From contig WJYK01000001.1 in assembly GCA_009668225.1 (NCBI GenBank), forward strand, positions 186,001 through 250,000: 64,000 bases of DNA. The letters run 5' to 3'. A model generated the notes under the pieces. That model did no database searches and was not told where the DNA came from. It saw only the letters and a program-made list of their open reading frames with translations. The DNA is from Enterobacteriaceae bacterium RIT693 (GTDB taxonomy: Bacteria > Pseudomonadota > Gammaproteobacteria > Enterobacterales > Enterobacteriaceae). The position numbers were made by a program, and so were the translations under genes. Numbering within the stretch: position 1 is the first letter of the stretch; every line of letters begins with the position of its first letter. Shown piece by piece: positions 35,609 through 45,444 of this stretch.

Positions 35609-36268
35609 ATGCAGTTTGACTGGAGCGCCATTTGGCCTGCAATTCCCATCTTGTTTGAAGGCGCTAAGATGACCCTATGGATTTCTATCCTGGGTCTTTG
35701 CGGCGGTTTAGTAATTGGTTTAGTCGCGGGATTTGCTCGCACCTACGGCGGTTGGATTGCCAACCACGTTGCCCTTGTTTTCATCGAAGTGATTCGCGGC
35801 ACGCCTATCGTTGTACAGGTGATGTTTATTTACTTCGCCCTGCCAATGGCCTTTACCGATCTGCGTATCGATCCGTTTAGCGCCGCGGTCGTCACCATCA
35901 TGATCAACTCCGGTGCTTACATCGCGGAAATCACCCGTGGTGCGGTACTGTCTATTCATAAAGGCTTCCAGGAAGCAGGCCTGGCGCTGGGGCTGTCAAA
36001 GCGTGAAACCATTCGCCACGTGATCATGCCGCTGGCGCTGCGCCGTATGCTGCCGCCGCTGGGTAACCAGTGGATAATCAGCATCAAAGACACCTCGCTG
36101 TTCATCGTTATCGGTGTGGCAGAGCTGACTCGTCAGGGTCAGGAAATTATCGCCGGTAACTTCCGCGCGCTGGAGATTTGGAGCGCCGTTGCGGTCTTCT
36201 ATCTGATTATTACCCTGGTGCTGAGCTTCGTGCTGCGTCGCCTTGAAAGAAGGATGAAAATCCTGTGA
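35609..36268 (+). CDS. glnP: Glutamine ABC transporter permease GlnP
   Basis: ATG 35609 gives 219 residues, as in E. coli. Five predicted membrane helices are present, and the coupling loop is [20 protein letters not shown] (about 140-160). The N-terminus [13 protein letters not shown] matches E. coli. It is the inner-membrane channel for glutamine. Its end overlaps the GTG of glnQ by four bases. Confidence 0.96.
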   Translation: MQFDWSAIWPAIPILFEGAKMTLWISILGLCGGLVIGLVAGFARTYGGWIANHVALVFIEVIRGTPIVVQVMFIYFALPMAFTDLRIDPFSAAVVTIMINSGAYIAEITRGAVLSIHKGFQEAGLALGLSKRETIRHVIMPLALRRMLPPLGNQWIISIKDTSLFIVIGVAELTRQGQEIIAGNFRALEIWSAVAVFYLIITLVLSFVLRRLERRMKIL

Positions 36269-36987
36269 TTGAATTTAAAAACGTCTCCAAGCACTTCGGT
36301 CAAACCCAGGTGCTGCACAATATTGACCTGAACATCAAACAGGGCGAAGTGGTGGTGATTATCGGGCCAAGCGGCTCCGGCAAATCCACGCTGCTGCGCT
36401 GCATCAACAAGCTGGAAGAGATAACCAGCGGTGACCTGATCGTCGACGGCCTGAAGGTCAACGATCCGAAGGTCGACGATCGCCTGATCCGCCAGGAAGC
36501 CGGCATGGTGTTCCAGCAGTTCTACCTGTTCCCGCACCTGACGGCGCTGGAAAACGTCGCCTTCGGCCCGATTCGCGTGCGCGGCATGAAAAAAGACGCC
36601 GCCGAGAAACTGGCGAAAGAGCTGCTGGCGAAAGTTGGCCTGGCAGAACGCGCTCATCACTACCCGTCAGAGCTTTCCGGCGGCCAGCAGCAGCGTGTTG
36701 CTATCGCCCGTGCGCTGGCGGTGAAACCGAAGATGATGCTGTTTGATGAGCCAACGTCGGCTCTCGACCCGGAACTGCGTCATGAAGTGCTGAAAGTTAT
36801 GCAGGACCTGGCCGAAGAAGGCATGACCATGGTTATCGTTACCCACGAAGTCGGCTTTGCCGCCAAAGTGGCTTCTCGCCTGATCTTTATCGATAAAGGT
36901 CGCGTGGCGGAAGACGGTAATCCACAGGAGCTTATCGACAACCCGCCGAGCCCGCGTCTGCGCGAGTTCCTGCAGCACGTCGCATAA
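36265..36987 (+). CDS. glnQ: Glutamine ABC transporter ATP-binding protein GlnQ
   Basis: The 240 residues equal E. coli GlnQ. Walker A is GPSGSGKST (33-41), the Q-loop lies in [12 protein letters not shown], the signature is LSGGQQQR (about 135), Walker [13 protein letters not shown] and the H-loop VTHEVGFA. It drives glutamine import with GlnHP. The GTG start is coupled to the glnP stop. A clear terminator follows. Confidence 0.97.
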   Translation: MIEFKNVSKHFGQTQVLHNIDLNIKQGEVVVIIGPSGSGKSTLLRCINKLEEITSGDLIVDGLKVNDPKVDDRLIRQEAGMVFQQFYLFPHLTALENVAFGPIRVRGMKKDAAEKLAKELLAKVGLAERAHHYPSELSGGQQQRVAIARALAVKPKMMLFDEPTSALDPELRHEVLKVMQDLAEEGMTMVIVTHEVGFAAKVASRLIFIDKGRVAEDGNPQELIDNPPSPRLREFLQHVA

Positions 36988-36996
36988 CGTTTCACT

Positions 36997-37033
36997 CAGG
37001 GCGGCGGGCAACAAACCGGCCGCCCTGCTTTTT
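36997..37033 (+). terminator. Terminator after glnQ
   Basis: CAGGGCGGC and GCCGCCCTG form a perfect 9-base stem followed by CTTTTT, ten bases past the glnQ stop. It ends the glnHPQ operon. Confidence 0.88.
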
Positions 37034-37119
37034 CTGGAATTATCCCGCTTTTTACCTCGCCAAAATCTCAGCCACTATACTTACTCCTTTGTCCGATTTT
37101 CTCAGTCCGGAGGAGCGCT

Positions 37120-39378
37120 GTGCGATGGATCCTGATATTACTGTTTAGCCTGATGAGCCTGCCCGGCCATGCGGTCACCTTACCCGCCGCCGCCGTTGCC
37201 GCCTCAACGTCCCAGAGTAGTACCGCAACACCGGCCGAGCCCAGCGTAGAAGAAAAGAAAAAAGCTTATTCGGCGCTCGCCGACGTCCTGGACAACCCCA
37301 AGTCCCGCAGCGAACTTATCGAACAGCTTCGCAAAGTCGCCGCTGACGACGCCTCGCAAACCGTGCCTGCAATCGCACCACCCGATACGCTCACCGAAGA
37401 TAAAACCGTGCTCGAAAACGTCACCGACGTCAGCCGCCGCTACGGGGGAGAACTCACGCAGCGCTTTGAGCAGCTCCAGCAAAGCATCGCCAGCGCACCG
37501 AGGAAAGTCTTTAACCAGCAGACTTTCTTCAATGCGCTGAGCCACTTCGCGATGCTTGCCAGCGCGGTCTTCGTGTTTTATTTCCTGATTCGCGCCTGCG
37601 TCAGGCCGCTGTGGGCCAAAATGGGCGACTGGGGACGAAAAAAAAACCGCGACCATACCAACTGGCTTCACCTGCCGATAACCATCCTCGGGGCTTTCGC
37701 GGTGGATATCCTGCTGCTGGCGCTGACGCTGTTCGTCGGTCAGCTTCTCAGCGACAAGATGAACGCCGGTAACGCCACCATCGCGCGCCAGCAGGGACTG
37801 TTTCTTAATGCTTTTGGGCTGATAGAGTTCTTCAAAGCCGTTCTACGCTTAATTTTTAGCCCGCGCTTCCCGGCGCTGCGTCCCTTCCCCATCGGAGACC
37901 AGGGCGCCCGCTACTGGAGTATGCGCCTTTCGTGGCTGAGTACGATTATCGGCTACGGATTATTGGTGGTGGTGCCGATTCTCGCCAATCAGGTCAACGC
38001 CCAGATCAGCGCCACGGTCAACGTGGTGGTAATGCTGCTGATCACCGTCTGGGCGCAGTACCTGATTTTTCACAATAAACGCGCCATCCAGCAAAGCTTG
38101 ATTCACCTGGCAGACCGCTCAATGAGCTTCTTTAGCCTGTTTATTCGTGCTTTTGCGCTCATCTGGCACTGGCTCGCCTGCCTCTACTTTGTGGTGCTGT
38201 TTTTCCTTTCGCTTTTCGATCCGGGCAACAGCCTGAAATTTATGATGGGCGCCTCGCTGCACAGCCTGACGATCGTCGGCGTGGCGGCGTTTATCTCCGG
38301 CATGCTTTCACGCTGGATAGCAAAAACCATCACCCTTTCTCCCCAGGTGCAGCGTAATTATCCGGAGCTGCAAAAGCGCCTTAACGGCTGGATATCCGTC
38401 TCGCTAAAGCTGGCGCGCATTCTTACCGTTTGCGTGGCAGTCATGCTGCTGCTGGATGCCTGGGGACTTTTCGATGTCTGGCAATGGCTCACCCAGGGAG
38501 CCGGGGAGAAAACCGTCGATATCCTGATTCGCATCGTGCTTATCCTTTTCTTCTCTGCGGTCGGCTGGACGCTGCTGGCAAGCCTGATCGAAAACCGCCT
38601 CGCGTCGGATATTCACGGCCGCCCGATGCCCAGCGCACGCGCCCGCACGTTGCTGACGCTGTTCCGTAACGCGCTGGCCGTGGTGATAAGCACCATCACC
38701 ATCATGATCCTGCTTTCTGAGATTGGCGTGAACATCGCGCCGCTGCTGGCCGGGGCGGGCGCACTGGGGCTGGCGATAAGCTTTGGCTCGCAAACATTGG
38801 TGAAAGATATTATTACCGGGATATTCATTCAATTTGAAAATGGGATGAATACCGGTGACTACGTCACCATCGGCGCGATTACCGGCACCGTTGAGAAAAT
38901 GTCTATTCGTTCGGTGGGCGTCCGCCAGGATACCGGGGCTTACCACATTATTCCGTGGTCCTCGATAACGACCTTCGCCAACTTTGTGCGCGGGATCGGC
39001 TCCTTCGTCGCAAACTATGACGTCGACAGGCAGGAGGACGTGGATAAAGCTAACCGGGTGCTGAAAGAAGCGGTGGAAGCGCTGATGGGTCAGGAAGATA
39101 TTCGAATACTGGTGATTGGCGAGCCGACGTTCTCGGGCATCGTGGGGCTGACGAATCAGGCCTTTACGGTGAGAGTCACCTTTACCACCCTGCCGCTAAA
39201 ACAGTGGACGGTGCGCTACGCGCTCGACGGCATGGTTAAAAAACACTTTGATGAAGCGGGCATCAGGCCACCGGTGCAAACCGTGCAAGTGATGCAGCCG
39301 GGGGCCGATGCGGCGCAGGCTTTACAGGCCTCAGAGGCGGCGGCTGGCGCTTTACAGCCCGCCAGCCCGACCGTCTAA
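37120..39378 (+). CDS. ybiO: Mechanosensitive channel YbiO
   Basis: The 752 residues (E. coli 741) start at GTG 37120, eight bases after CCGGAGGAG. A signal-like N-terminus (RWILILLFSLMSLPGHAV) is followed by a periplasmic domain and about eleven membrane helices. The MscS core has the pore helix LLAGAGALGLAISFGSQTLVKD and the beta domain GDYVTIGAITGTVEKMSIRSVGVRQDTG. It opens under membrane tension to release osmolytes. The C-terminal tail is alanine/proline-rich. It ends exactly where the convergent rlmF stop begins. Confidence 0.94.
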   Translation: MRWILILLFSLMSLPGHAVTLPAAAVAASTSQSSTATPAEPSVEEKKKAYSALADVLDNPKSRSELIEQLRKVAADDASQTVPAIAPPDTLTEDKTVLENVTDVSRRYGGELTQRFEQLQQSIASAPRKVFNQQTFFNALSHFAMLASAVFVFYFLIRACVRPLWAKMGDWGRKKNRDHTNWLHLPITILGAFAVDILLLALTLFVGQLLSDKMNAGNATIARQQGLFLNAFGLIEFFKAVLRLIFSPRFPALRPFPIGDQGARYWSMRLSWLSTIIGYGLLVVVPILANQVNAQISATVNVVVMLLITVWAQYLIFHNKRAIQQSLIHLADRSMSFFSLFIRAFALIWHWLACLYFVVLFFLSLFDPGNSLKFMMGASLHSLTIVGVAAFISGMLSRWIAKTITLSPQVQRNYPELQKRLNGWISVSLKLARILTVCVAVMLLLDAWGLFDVWQWLTQGAGEKTVDILIRIVLILFFSAVGWTLLASLIENRLASDIHGRPMPSARARTLLTLFRNALAVVISTITIMILLSEIGVNIAPLLAGAGALGLAISFGSQTLVKDIITGIFIQFENGMNTGDYVTIGAITGTVEKMSIRSVGVRQDTGAYHIIPWSSITTFANFVRGIGSFVANYDVDRQEDVDKANRVLKEAVEALMGQEDIRILVIGEPTFSGIVGLTNQAFTVRVTFTTLPLKQWTVRYALDGMVKKHFDEAGIRPPVQTVQVMQPGADAAQALQASEAAAGALQPASPTV

Positions 39379-40320
39379 TTACTTCCCGCGGTTTTTTGCC
39401 CAGCGTGCGCGCTGGGCATCATCCATAAAGCTCCAGGCGATGAAACGGCTCTGCTTTTGCCCCTGGGCCATCTCTTTTTTCACCACCTTCACCACGCCGG
39501 TTTCCTGCATCACGCGGTACAGCGCCGGCAGATTTTCACCTTTTGACACCAGCGAGGTGAACCACAGGACCTGGCGACCAAACGCCTTACTTTCTTTGAT
39601 CATCTGGCTAACGAAGGCCACTTCGCCGCCTTCGCACCACAGCTCCTGCTCGCGGCCACCAAAATTCAGCGCGGCCCCTGCGTCCTGGCCAAGATTGCGG
39701 CGTTTACGCTCGCTGCCGCTGCGTGCCGCCTCGACTGAATCGTGGAACGGCGGATTACATAGCGTGGCGTCGTAGGTTTCATTTTTGTGGATAATCCCGT
39801 CCAGAATGCAGTCGGCATTTTTCTGGCGGCGAAGACGAATCATGCGGCTAAGCCCCGGATTGCCATCAACAATTTGCTGGGCGCTGCGGAACGCATCATC
39901 ATCCAGCTCGGAGCCGGTAAAGCGCCAGCCGTATTCGTGCTGGCCGATAAGTGGATAAATACAGTTGGCGCCCACGCCGATATCCAGCACGGAAGCCTGG
40001 TCAGGAACAACGCCGCCGTTGCCTTCCGCCAGCAAGTCGGCCAAATGGTGAATATAGTCCGCACGCCCCGGCACCGGTGGGCAAAGAAAACCGTCCGGAA
40101 TATCCCACTGCTTCACCTTATAGAAATGGGCCAGCAGCGCCTGGTTCAGCGCCTTAACCGCCAGCGGATCGGCAAAGTCGACGGTGGTATCACCGTGCGG
40201 TCCCTGGCGTAAAAACGCAGCCAGCGCCGGGCTGCTTTCGGTTAACGCGGCAAAGTCATAGCGACTGCGGTGACGGTTGCGCGGGTGCAAACCGGGTTTA
40301 ATCGCGGCTGGGGTTTTCAT
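39379..40320 (-). CDS. rlmF: 23S rRNA (adenine-1618-N6)-methyltransferase RlmF
   Basis: From ATG 40320 the protein has 313 residues (E. coli 308). The SAM site is [13 protein letters not shown] (about 110-122), and the N6-adenine catalytic motif is NPPFH (about 185-189) in [13 protein letters not shown]. It methylates A1618 of 23S rRNA. An in-frame codon 20 residues upstream is unlikely, because the family starts [15 protein letters not shown]-like. It is convergent with ybiO with no spacer. Confidence 0.94.
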   Translation of the reverse strand: MKTPAAIKPGLHPRNRHRSRYDFAALTESSPALAAFLRQGPHGDTTVDFADPLAVKALNQALLAHFYKVKQWDIPDGFLCPPVPGRADYIHHLADLLAEGNGGVVPDQASVLDIGVGANCIYPLIGQHEYGWRFTGSELDDDAFRSAQQIVDGNPGLSRMIRLRRQKNADCILDGIIHKNETYDATLCNPPFHDSVEAARSGSERKRRNLGQDAGAALNFGGREQELWCEGGEVAFVSQMIKESKAFGRQVLWFTSLVSKGENLPALYRVMQETGVVKVVKKEMAQGQKQSRFIAWSFMDDAQRARWAKNRGK

Positions 40321-40421
40321 AGGGGCTTCTCCTTGTGTGGGCGCGTAAGATACTCTGCTCTCTGCGCCGGGTAAATACATCCCCGGCGATTTGGCCTTTC
40401 CAACACGAATTCAGGTGCGCA

Positions 40422-41048
40422 ATGAGTAAAAAACGTTATTACTACGAGCCCTCAGAGGGCCACGGTTTACCGCACGATCCGCTGAACGCTATTATCGGGC
40501 CGCGCCCTATTGGCTGGATAGCCTCTTACAACCCACAGGGGCAGCGCAATCTCGCGCCATATAGTTTCTTTAACTGCTTTAACTATCGCCCACCGATTAT
40601 TGGCTTCGCCAGCAGCGGCTGGAAAGACAGCATACAAAATATCCTCGACACCAAAGAATTCGTCTGGAATTTGACCACCCGCGCCCTTGCCGAACAGATG
40701 AACGAAACCTCCGTTACGGTTCCCCGGGGTGAAGATGAGTTTCAGCGCGCGGGCTTAACGCCAATTGCAGGGACAAAGGTGAAAGCAAGTCTGGTCGCGG
40801 AAAGCCCGGTCAACTTCGAGTGCCGGCTGTCGCAGTGCATTCGCCTGAAATCTGCCGACGGCGATGAGCTAAACAGCTGGCTGGTATTGGGTGAAGTCAT
40901 CGCCGTGCATATTGATGAAGCGCTGCTTATCGACGGCGTTTATCAGACCGCGCTGGCAAAACCGGTGCTGCGAGCCGGAGGCCCCACCGCCTATTACACG
41001 GTTGATGAATCGCTGCGTTTTGACCTGGTGCGCCCCGACGCCCGCTAA
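40422..41048 (+). CDS. Flavin reductase-like (DIM6/NTAB) protein
   Basis: The 208 residues from ATG 40422 form an FMN-binding split-barrel protein: IIGPRPIGWIASYNPQGQRNLAPYSFFNCFNYRPPIIGF (about 22-60) and EFVWNLTTRALAEQMNETS. This family binds FMN and acts as an NAD(P)H:flavin oxidoreductase or related enzyme; the substrate is unknown. It is divergent from rlmF. It is absent from this place in E. coli, where fiu, ybiX and ybiI lie nearby beyond mcbA, so it belongs to the accessory content. Confidence 0.85.
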   Translation: MSKKRYYYEPSEGHGLPHDPLNAIIGPRPIGWIASYNPQGQRNLAPYSFFNCFNYRPPIIGFASSGWKDSIQNILDTKEFVWNLTTRALAEQMNETSVTVPRGEDEFQRAGLTPIAGTKVKASLVAESPVNFECRLSQCIRLKSADGDELNSWLVLGEVIAVHIDEALLIDGVYQTALAKPVLRAGGPTAYYTVDESLRFDLVRPDAR

Positions 41049-41230
41049 AATGAGAAAAATCAGCGACATAAATGTCGCTTTTTTGTCAGCATAGGGTCAA
41101 GTTTTATCGTTCAAAAAACAAGCACAACTCCATCAATTTTTTGCGTCATGGCCTGCCCACAGGGGAACTAGACTGTAACTGTCAGACAACAAAAAGGTGT
41201 TACGCTCTTAACGCTCAAGAGGATGTAAAG

Positions 41231-41488
41231 ATGAAAAAACTGCTGTATTTCTCTGCGGTTATCTCTCTTGCTGCACTGCCTTTTGCCTCCATGGCAGCCC
41301 AGGAAATGAGTGACGCAAACCTTGGCCAGCTGCGCCCGGTCGGTACCGTAACCGCCAAAGCAAGCAACCTTGACGATCTGCAGGCCAAACTGGCCGAAAA
41401 AGCCAAAGAACAGGGTGCAACCGGCTATGTTATTAACTCAGCAGGCGGCGATAACCACCTGTACGGCACCGCGACCATCTATAAATAG
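41231..41488 (+). CDS. mcbA: McbA (YbiM), BhsA-family periplasmic stress protein
   Basis: The 85 residues have a signal peptide (MKKLLYFSAVISLAALPFASMA, about 22) and a DUF1471/BhsA domain: GQLRPVGTVTAKASNLDDLQAKLAEKAKEQGATGYVINSAGG ending in GTATIYK. It is nearly identical to E. coli McbA/YbiM, a secreted or periplasmic protein linked to mucoidy and biofilm. The start is the ATG preceding KKLLYF. It ends at a good terminator. Confidence 0.92.
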   Translation: MKKLLYFSAVISLAALPFASMAAQEMSDANLGQLRPVGTVTAKASNLDDLQAKLAEKAKEQGATGYVINSAGGDNHLYGTATIYK

Positions 41489-41507
41489 CCCTCAGCTCAC
41501 CAGCATC

Positions 41508-41535
41508 ATGCCCTGCTCCGCAGGGCATTTTTATT
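41508..41535 (+). terminator. Terminator after mcbA
   Basis: ATGCCCTG and CAGGGCAT form an 8-base perfect stem with a 5-base loop followed by TTTTATT. Confidence 0.88.
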
Positions 41536-41599
41536 GCACCCACTCCCCTGCTTAACCAACAATAACTTAAGCAATCATATGATACTTATATGGCTCATA

Positions 41600-41615
41600 T
41601 GTGAATTAACTCACT
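41600..41615 (+). promoter_or_regulatory. CRP binding site upstream of the PTS operon
   Basis: TGTGA-ATTAAC-TCACT matches the CRP core at 9 of 10 key positions. It lies 75-90 bases before the EIIC start. Just upstream, several CATATG-type dyads (ATCATATGAT near 41573) could hold the local regulator. This implies catabolite control. Confidence 0.7.
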
Positions 41616-41689
41616 TTATTGCTGCCGAACAATCACTAAGGTAGAGAAACATAATAATTGTCTCTTGTGATTGCTTACGGAGCGGTAAA

Positions 41690-42997
41690 ATGAAAAACCT
41701 GATGGCCGCATTAGAAGCCCGGCTGATGCCTCTGGCCGCCAAAATGGCGCAGCAGCGCCACCTCGGTGCTATCCGCGACGCCTATATCTCGTTCATGCCG
41801 TTTATTATCGTGGGTTCGATCCTGCTGGTTATCTCGTCATTCCCGAGCACCCACTACCAGCAGTTTATGGCCTCAATTTTTGGCGAGGGCTGGTCAGCCA
41901 CCGTTGAGATCCCTTTTAACGCTATCTTCTCAACGATGGCGGTATTTATCAGCTTTCTGGTGGCCTATCGGCTGGCAGAACGCTATGACATCGACAGAAT
42001 GTCCTCCGGCATTTTGTCTCTCTCCTGCTTTCTTATTCTTACGCCCTTCGCTAAGCACCCGGATGTCGGCAATCTGATACCGATGGAGTGGCTGGGGTCG
42101 AAAGGACTGTTCGTCGCCATGCTGGGCGCGCTTGCCAGCACGGAGCTGTTTGCCTGGATGCTTCGTCAGAATTGGGTGATAAAAATGCCTGACGGCGTGC
42201 CGCCCGCGGTACAAAAATCCTTCGCCGCGCTGATTCCGTCGCTGCTGATTCTGATCGTTGCACTGGCGGTTCGCGTGCTATTTGCCAAAACTGACTATCA
42301 CACTATTCATCAGTTCGTTTATGACGTGCTGGCGACCCCAATCCGCCACTTCGGCACCTCGTACATTGGCGCTCTGTTTACCTGTTTCAGCATTACCGGC
42401 CTGTGGTCGGTGGGCATTAACTCAGGTTCGATGGTCAACGGCATCCTGCGTCCCTTCTGGATGGAAAACCAGATGGATAACCTTGCGGCCACGCAGGCCG
42501 GCATGCCGCCACCACATGTGGTGACTGAACAATTTTACGACATGATCTGGATGGGCGGCGCAGGGGCAACATTGTCTCTGGTGATTGCTATGCTGCTGTT
42601 CGCCCGCAGCCAGCACATCAAAAACGTCTCGCGGCTGGCCGTCGGATCATCCATTTTCAACATTAACGAGCCGGTGCTGTTTGGCCTGCCGGTGATCATG
42701 AACCCCATCATGCTGATCCCCTTTAACCTCGTGCCGCTCGTGCTGGTCACGGTGCAGTACATCGCCATGTCCCTTGGCATGGTGGCCACCACCACCGGGG
42801 TGTATATCCCCTGGACGCTGCCGCCGGTACTCAGCGGCTTCATTGTTACCGGGCACCTGAGCGGCGCGGTTATCCAACTGATTAACCTGTGCATCGGGGC
42901 GCTGATTTATCTGCCGTTCCTGAAAGTTGTCGATCGGCAGTACCGGGCCAATGAATCACCGGCACAGGTGATTGCACGTAAACCCGCCACGGAGTAG
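41690..42997 (+). CDS. PTS EIIC permease, lactose/chitobiose family
   Basis: This 435-residue inner-membrane EIIC belongs to the Lac/Cel (ChbC-like) family. The N-terminus LGAIRDAYISFMPFIIVGSILLV and the substrate segment SIFNINEPVLFGLPVIMNPIMLIPF (about 325-350) are typical; about ten hydrophobic helices are predicted. It imports and phosphorylates a beta-glycoside or N-acetyl-sugar with EIIA and EIIB, neither of which is present in this locus. It is followed six bases later by a glycosylasparaginase-family gene, pointing to an N-acetylglucosamine-containing substrate. Confidence 0.9.
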   Translation: MKNLMAALEARLMPLAAKMAQQRHLGAIRDAYISFMPFIIVGSILLVISSFPSTHYQQFMASIFGEGWSATVEIPFNAIFSTMAVFISFLVAYRLAERYDIDRMSSGILSLSCFLILTPFAKHPDVGNLIPMEWLGSKGLFVAMLGALASTELFAWMLRQNWVIKMPDGVPPAVQKSFAALIPSLLILIVALAVRVLFAKTDYHTIHQFVYDVLATPIRHFGTSYIGALFTCFSITGLWSVGINSGSMVNGILRPFWMENQMDNLAATQAGMPPPHVVTEQFYDMIWMGGAGATLSLVIAMLLFARSQHIKNVSRLAVGSSIFNINEPVLFGLPVIMNPIMLIPFNLVPLVLVTVQYIAMSLGMVATTTGVYIPWTLPPVLSGFIVTGHLSGAVIQLINLCIGALIYLPFLKVVDRQYRANESPAQVIARKPATE

Positions 42998-43003
42998 TTA
43001 AAC

Positions 43004-43972
43004 ATGACGTTATCAGCAAACTGGGGAACGATCGCCACCTGGCGTATGGCATGGGAAGGAATTAATGAAGCCGCAGAGCGGCTGCAGCAGGGCATTTCGG
43101 CAAGTGATGCCGTGGTCCACGCGGTGAAATGCGTGGAAGATTACCCCTTCTATAAATCGGTCGGCTTCGGCGGCCTGCCAAATGAAAGAGGCGAAGTCGA
43201 GCTTGACGCCGCTTTTATGGACGGTACCAGCCTTGCCCTCGGGGCGGTCGCCGGGGTGAGAAATATTGCCAACCCGATTCTGGTCGCCAAAGCCCTCAGC
43301 GAAGAGCGCTTCAACAGTTTTATGGTGGGCCAGGGAGCCGAAGCGTGGGCAACAGACCGGGGCTTTGAAAGCAAAACCATGCTAACCGAACGCGCGCATA
43401 ATCATTATCTCAAGCGCAAGTGTGAAACCCTGGACCGTGGGTTAAGCCCCTACACCGGGCACGACACCGTGGGCGTTATCGCGCTCGACGGCCAGCAAAG
43501 AATGTCGGTGGCCACCTCTACCAGCGGTTTGTTCATGAAGCGCCCCGGTCGGGTTGGCGACTCGCCGGTATCCGGCTCCGGCTTCTATGCCGACAGCGAA
43601 GTGGGGGCCGCTACCGCTACTGGTCTTGGTGAAGATCTGATGAAAGGCTGTATCAGCTACGAGATAGTCAGCCGTATGGCACGCGGTATGTCGCCGCAGC
43701 GAGCGGCTGAATCAGCGGTTTACGACCTGGAAGCAAAACTGCTGGCACGCTATGGCCGCGCAGGCGACCTCTCCGTGGTCTGCATGAACAACCGGGGCGA
43801 ATACGGCGCAGCCACAACCATCGACAACTTCTCTTTCTCCGTCGCCACGCCAGCACAGCCTGCGGAAGTGTTCCTGACCACCAGGGACGGCAACCGCACG
43901 GTTATTCGCCCCGCAGATCGTGAATGGCTGGACGCGTACCAACAGCGCATCACCGCCGAGGTTATCCAATGA
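43004..43972 (+). CDS. Glycosylasparaginase/isoaspartyl peptidase-family (Ntn) amidase
   Basis: The 322 residues belong to the T2 Ntn-hydrolase family. Early stretch KSVGFGGLPNERGEVELDAAFMDG (about 47-70) is the glycosylasparaginase signature. The autocleavage site is the GHDTVGV motif (Thr near residue 150), which becomes the catalytic N-terminal nucleophile, followed by TSTSGLFMKRPGRVGDSPVSGSG. Relatives hydrolyse the GlcNAc-Asn bond or beta-aspartyl peptides. No signal peptide is seen, so it acts on imported substrate. It overlaps the next gene by four bases. Confidence 0.88.
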   Translation: MTLSANWGTIATWRMAWEGINEAAERLQQGISASDAVVHAVKCVEDYPFYKSVGFGGLPNERGEVELDAAFMDGTSLALGAVAGVRNIANPILVAKALSEERFNSFMVGQGAEAWATDRGFESKTMLTERAHNHYLKRKCETLDRGLSPYTGHDTVGVIALDGQQRMSVATSTSGLFMKRPGRVGDSPVSGSGFYADSEVGAATATGLGEDLMKGCISYEIVSRMARGMSPQRAAESAVYDLEAKLLARYGRAGDLSVVCMNNRGEYGAATTIDNFSFSVATPAQPAEVFLTTRDGNRTVIRPADREWLDAYQQRITAEVIQ

Positions 43973-45411
43973 AATGCCTGCTTGTTTCACCCGACGCTGC
44001 CTTTAACAGCGCTCATCTCATCTTGTGGAATACTTCCCTGAGCCGCTGGCCGAACGCGCTCCAGCCCCTGCTGGAAGAGATGTCTACCTATGATGAGCCG
44101 CAAACAACCGCCTTTGGCTTACAGGGTATATGCGAGCGCCTGACGCTGCTGCCGTCTGCCTATGTCACCCAGCCAGCCGTGCTTCGCCAGCTGCTTTCTG
44201 CCGTTGAGACACTGCTGCCTGCTCCGATTTTACAGCCTGTCGCCCTGGATCTCGCAGGCTTTAATCTGGCGGATGAAACCACGTTTGTCCGCCTGCGCAC
44301 GCTGTTAATTGCCCTACTCAACCGTTTCTATCAGCTGCCACAGCTGGGTTATCGCCAGGACCAACAGCAAAGTAACGGTGAACTGTGGCTGATTACCGAA
44401 CCCAACAACGCGCTGGCACGCCGCCTGGCTTTACAGGCCGATGCCATTGCACACGGGATGCTGCTCTCCCGTCAGCTTGCAGATTTACCTGCGCTGGACT
44501 GCCGGCCGCAGGATGTGGCGCTGCGAGCGGAAACCTGGGCCAGCCAGCACCAGCAAACAACCTGCGAGATCCTCGACGAGCAGGCCATTTTTGAAAACGG
44601 TCTTGGCTGCCTGTACGCCACGGGTAAAGGCAGCGTTAACCCTCCCCGGCTGGTCACGCTGAGCTGGCAGGGAGCTGCCGAACAAGATCCGGTTTATGCC
44701 CTGATCGGTAAAGGGATAACTTTCGACACCGGCGGGATGTGGCTGAAGGAAGGCGAAGGCATGCGCACAATGAAGTACGACATGTGCGGCGCGGCAGTTG
44801 TATTCGGCATGATGGAAACCATTAAACGCCTGAACCTGCCCCTCAACGTTGTTGCGGTCATGGCGCTGGCGGAAAACATGCCGGGCAGTAGCGCAATGAT
44901 GCCGGGTGACGTCGTGCGTTCCCATGCGGGCGTGAGCGTGGAAATCATTAACACCGATGCCGAAGGGCGTCTGGTACTTGCAGACGCCCTTAGCTATGCC
45001 GCAGAGCGCTTTGACCCCGCCGAAATGATTGACGTGGCCACGCTGACCGGCGCAGTGGTCAAAGCCCTGGGCTACGACATATCCGGGCTGATGAGCAACA
45101 ATGAAGCATTAAGCCAGCGCCTGCAGCAGGCGGGCAGCCTGACGCAGGATCGCGTCTGGCCTTTACCGCTGGACGAAAGCTTTGACGGCCAGGTGAAGAG
45201 CGCGATTGCCGACTATACCAACACGCCGCCCAACAACGCGGCTATCGCGGTATCTGCCGCGCAGTTCCTCAGCAAGTTCTGCCACCTGCGTCCGTGGGCG
45301 CATCTCGACGTCAGCGGCACAGCGCTATCACGGGGTAAATTCACCCAGGCCAGCGGCCGACCGGCGCATTTACTGACGCAGTATTTTCTGTCTTTGTGTG
45401 AGGAAAAATAG
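43969..45411 (+). CDS. M17 leucyl aminopeptidase-family protein
   Basis: The start at ATG 43969, coupled to the preceding stop, gives 480 residues. The C-terminal catalytic domain has the M17 signature NTDAEGRLVLADAL (about 325-338). Metal ligands fall in GKGITFDTGGMWLKE and MKYDMCGAA. It is a cytoplasmic two-metal aminopeptidase, here likely trimming peptides or amino-acid conjugates made available by the preceding permease and amidase. It is clearly distinct from PepA and PepB in its N-terminal domain. Confidence 0.88.
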   Translation: MKCLLVSPDAAFNSAHLILWNTSLSRWPNALQPLLEEMSTYDEPQTTAFGLQGICERLTLLPSAYVTQPAVLRQLLSAVETLLPAPILQPVALDLAGFNLADETTFVRLRTLLIALLNRFYQLPQLGYRQDQQQSNGELWLITEPNNALARRLALQADAIAHGMLLSRQLADLPALDCRPQDVALRAETWASQHQQTTCEILDEQAIFENGLGCLYATGKGSVNPPRLVTLSWQGAAEQDPVYALIGKGITFDTGGMWLKEGEGMRTMKYDMCGAAVVFGMMETIKRLNLPLNVVAVMALAENMPGSSAMMPGDVVRSHAGVSVEIINTDAEGRLVLADALSYAAERFDPAEMIDVATLTGAVVKALGYDISGLMSNNEALSQRLQQAGSLTQDRVWPLPLDESFDGQVKSAIADYTNTPPNNAAIAVSAAQFLSKFCHLRPWAHLDVSGTALSRGKFTQASGRPAHLLTQYFLSLCEEK

Positions 45412-45444
45412 CGTTTCATCAATCTGAAATGCCCGAACGGGTGC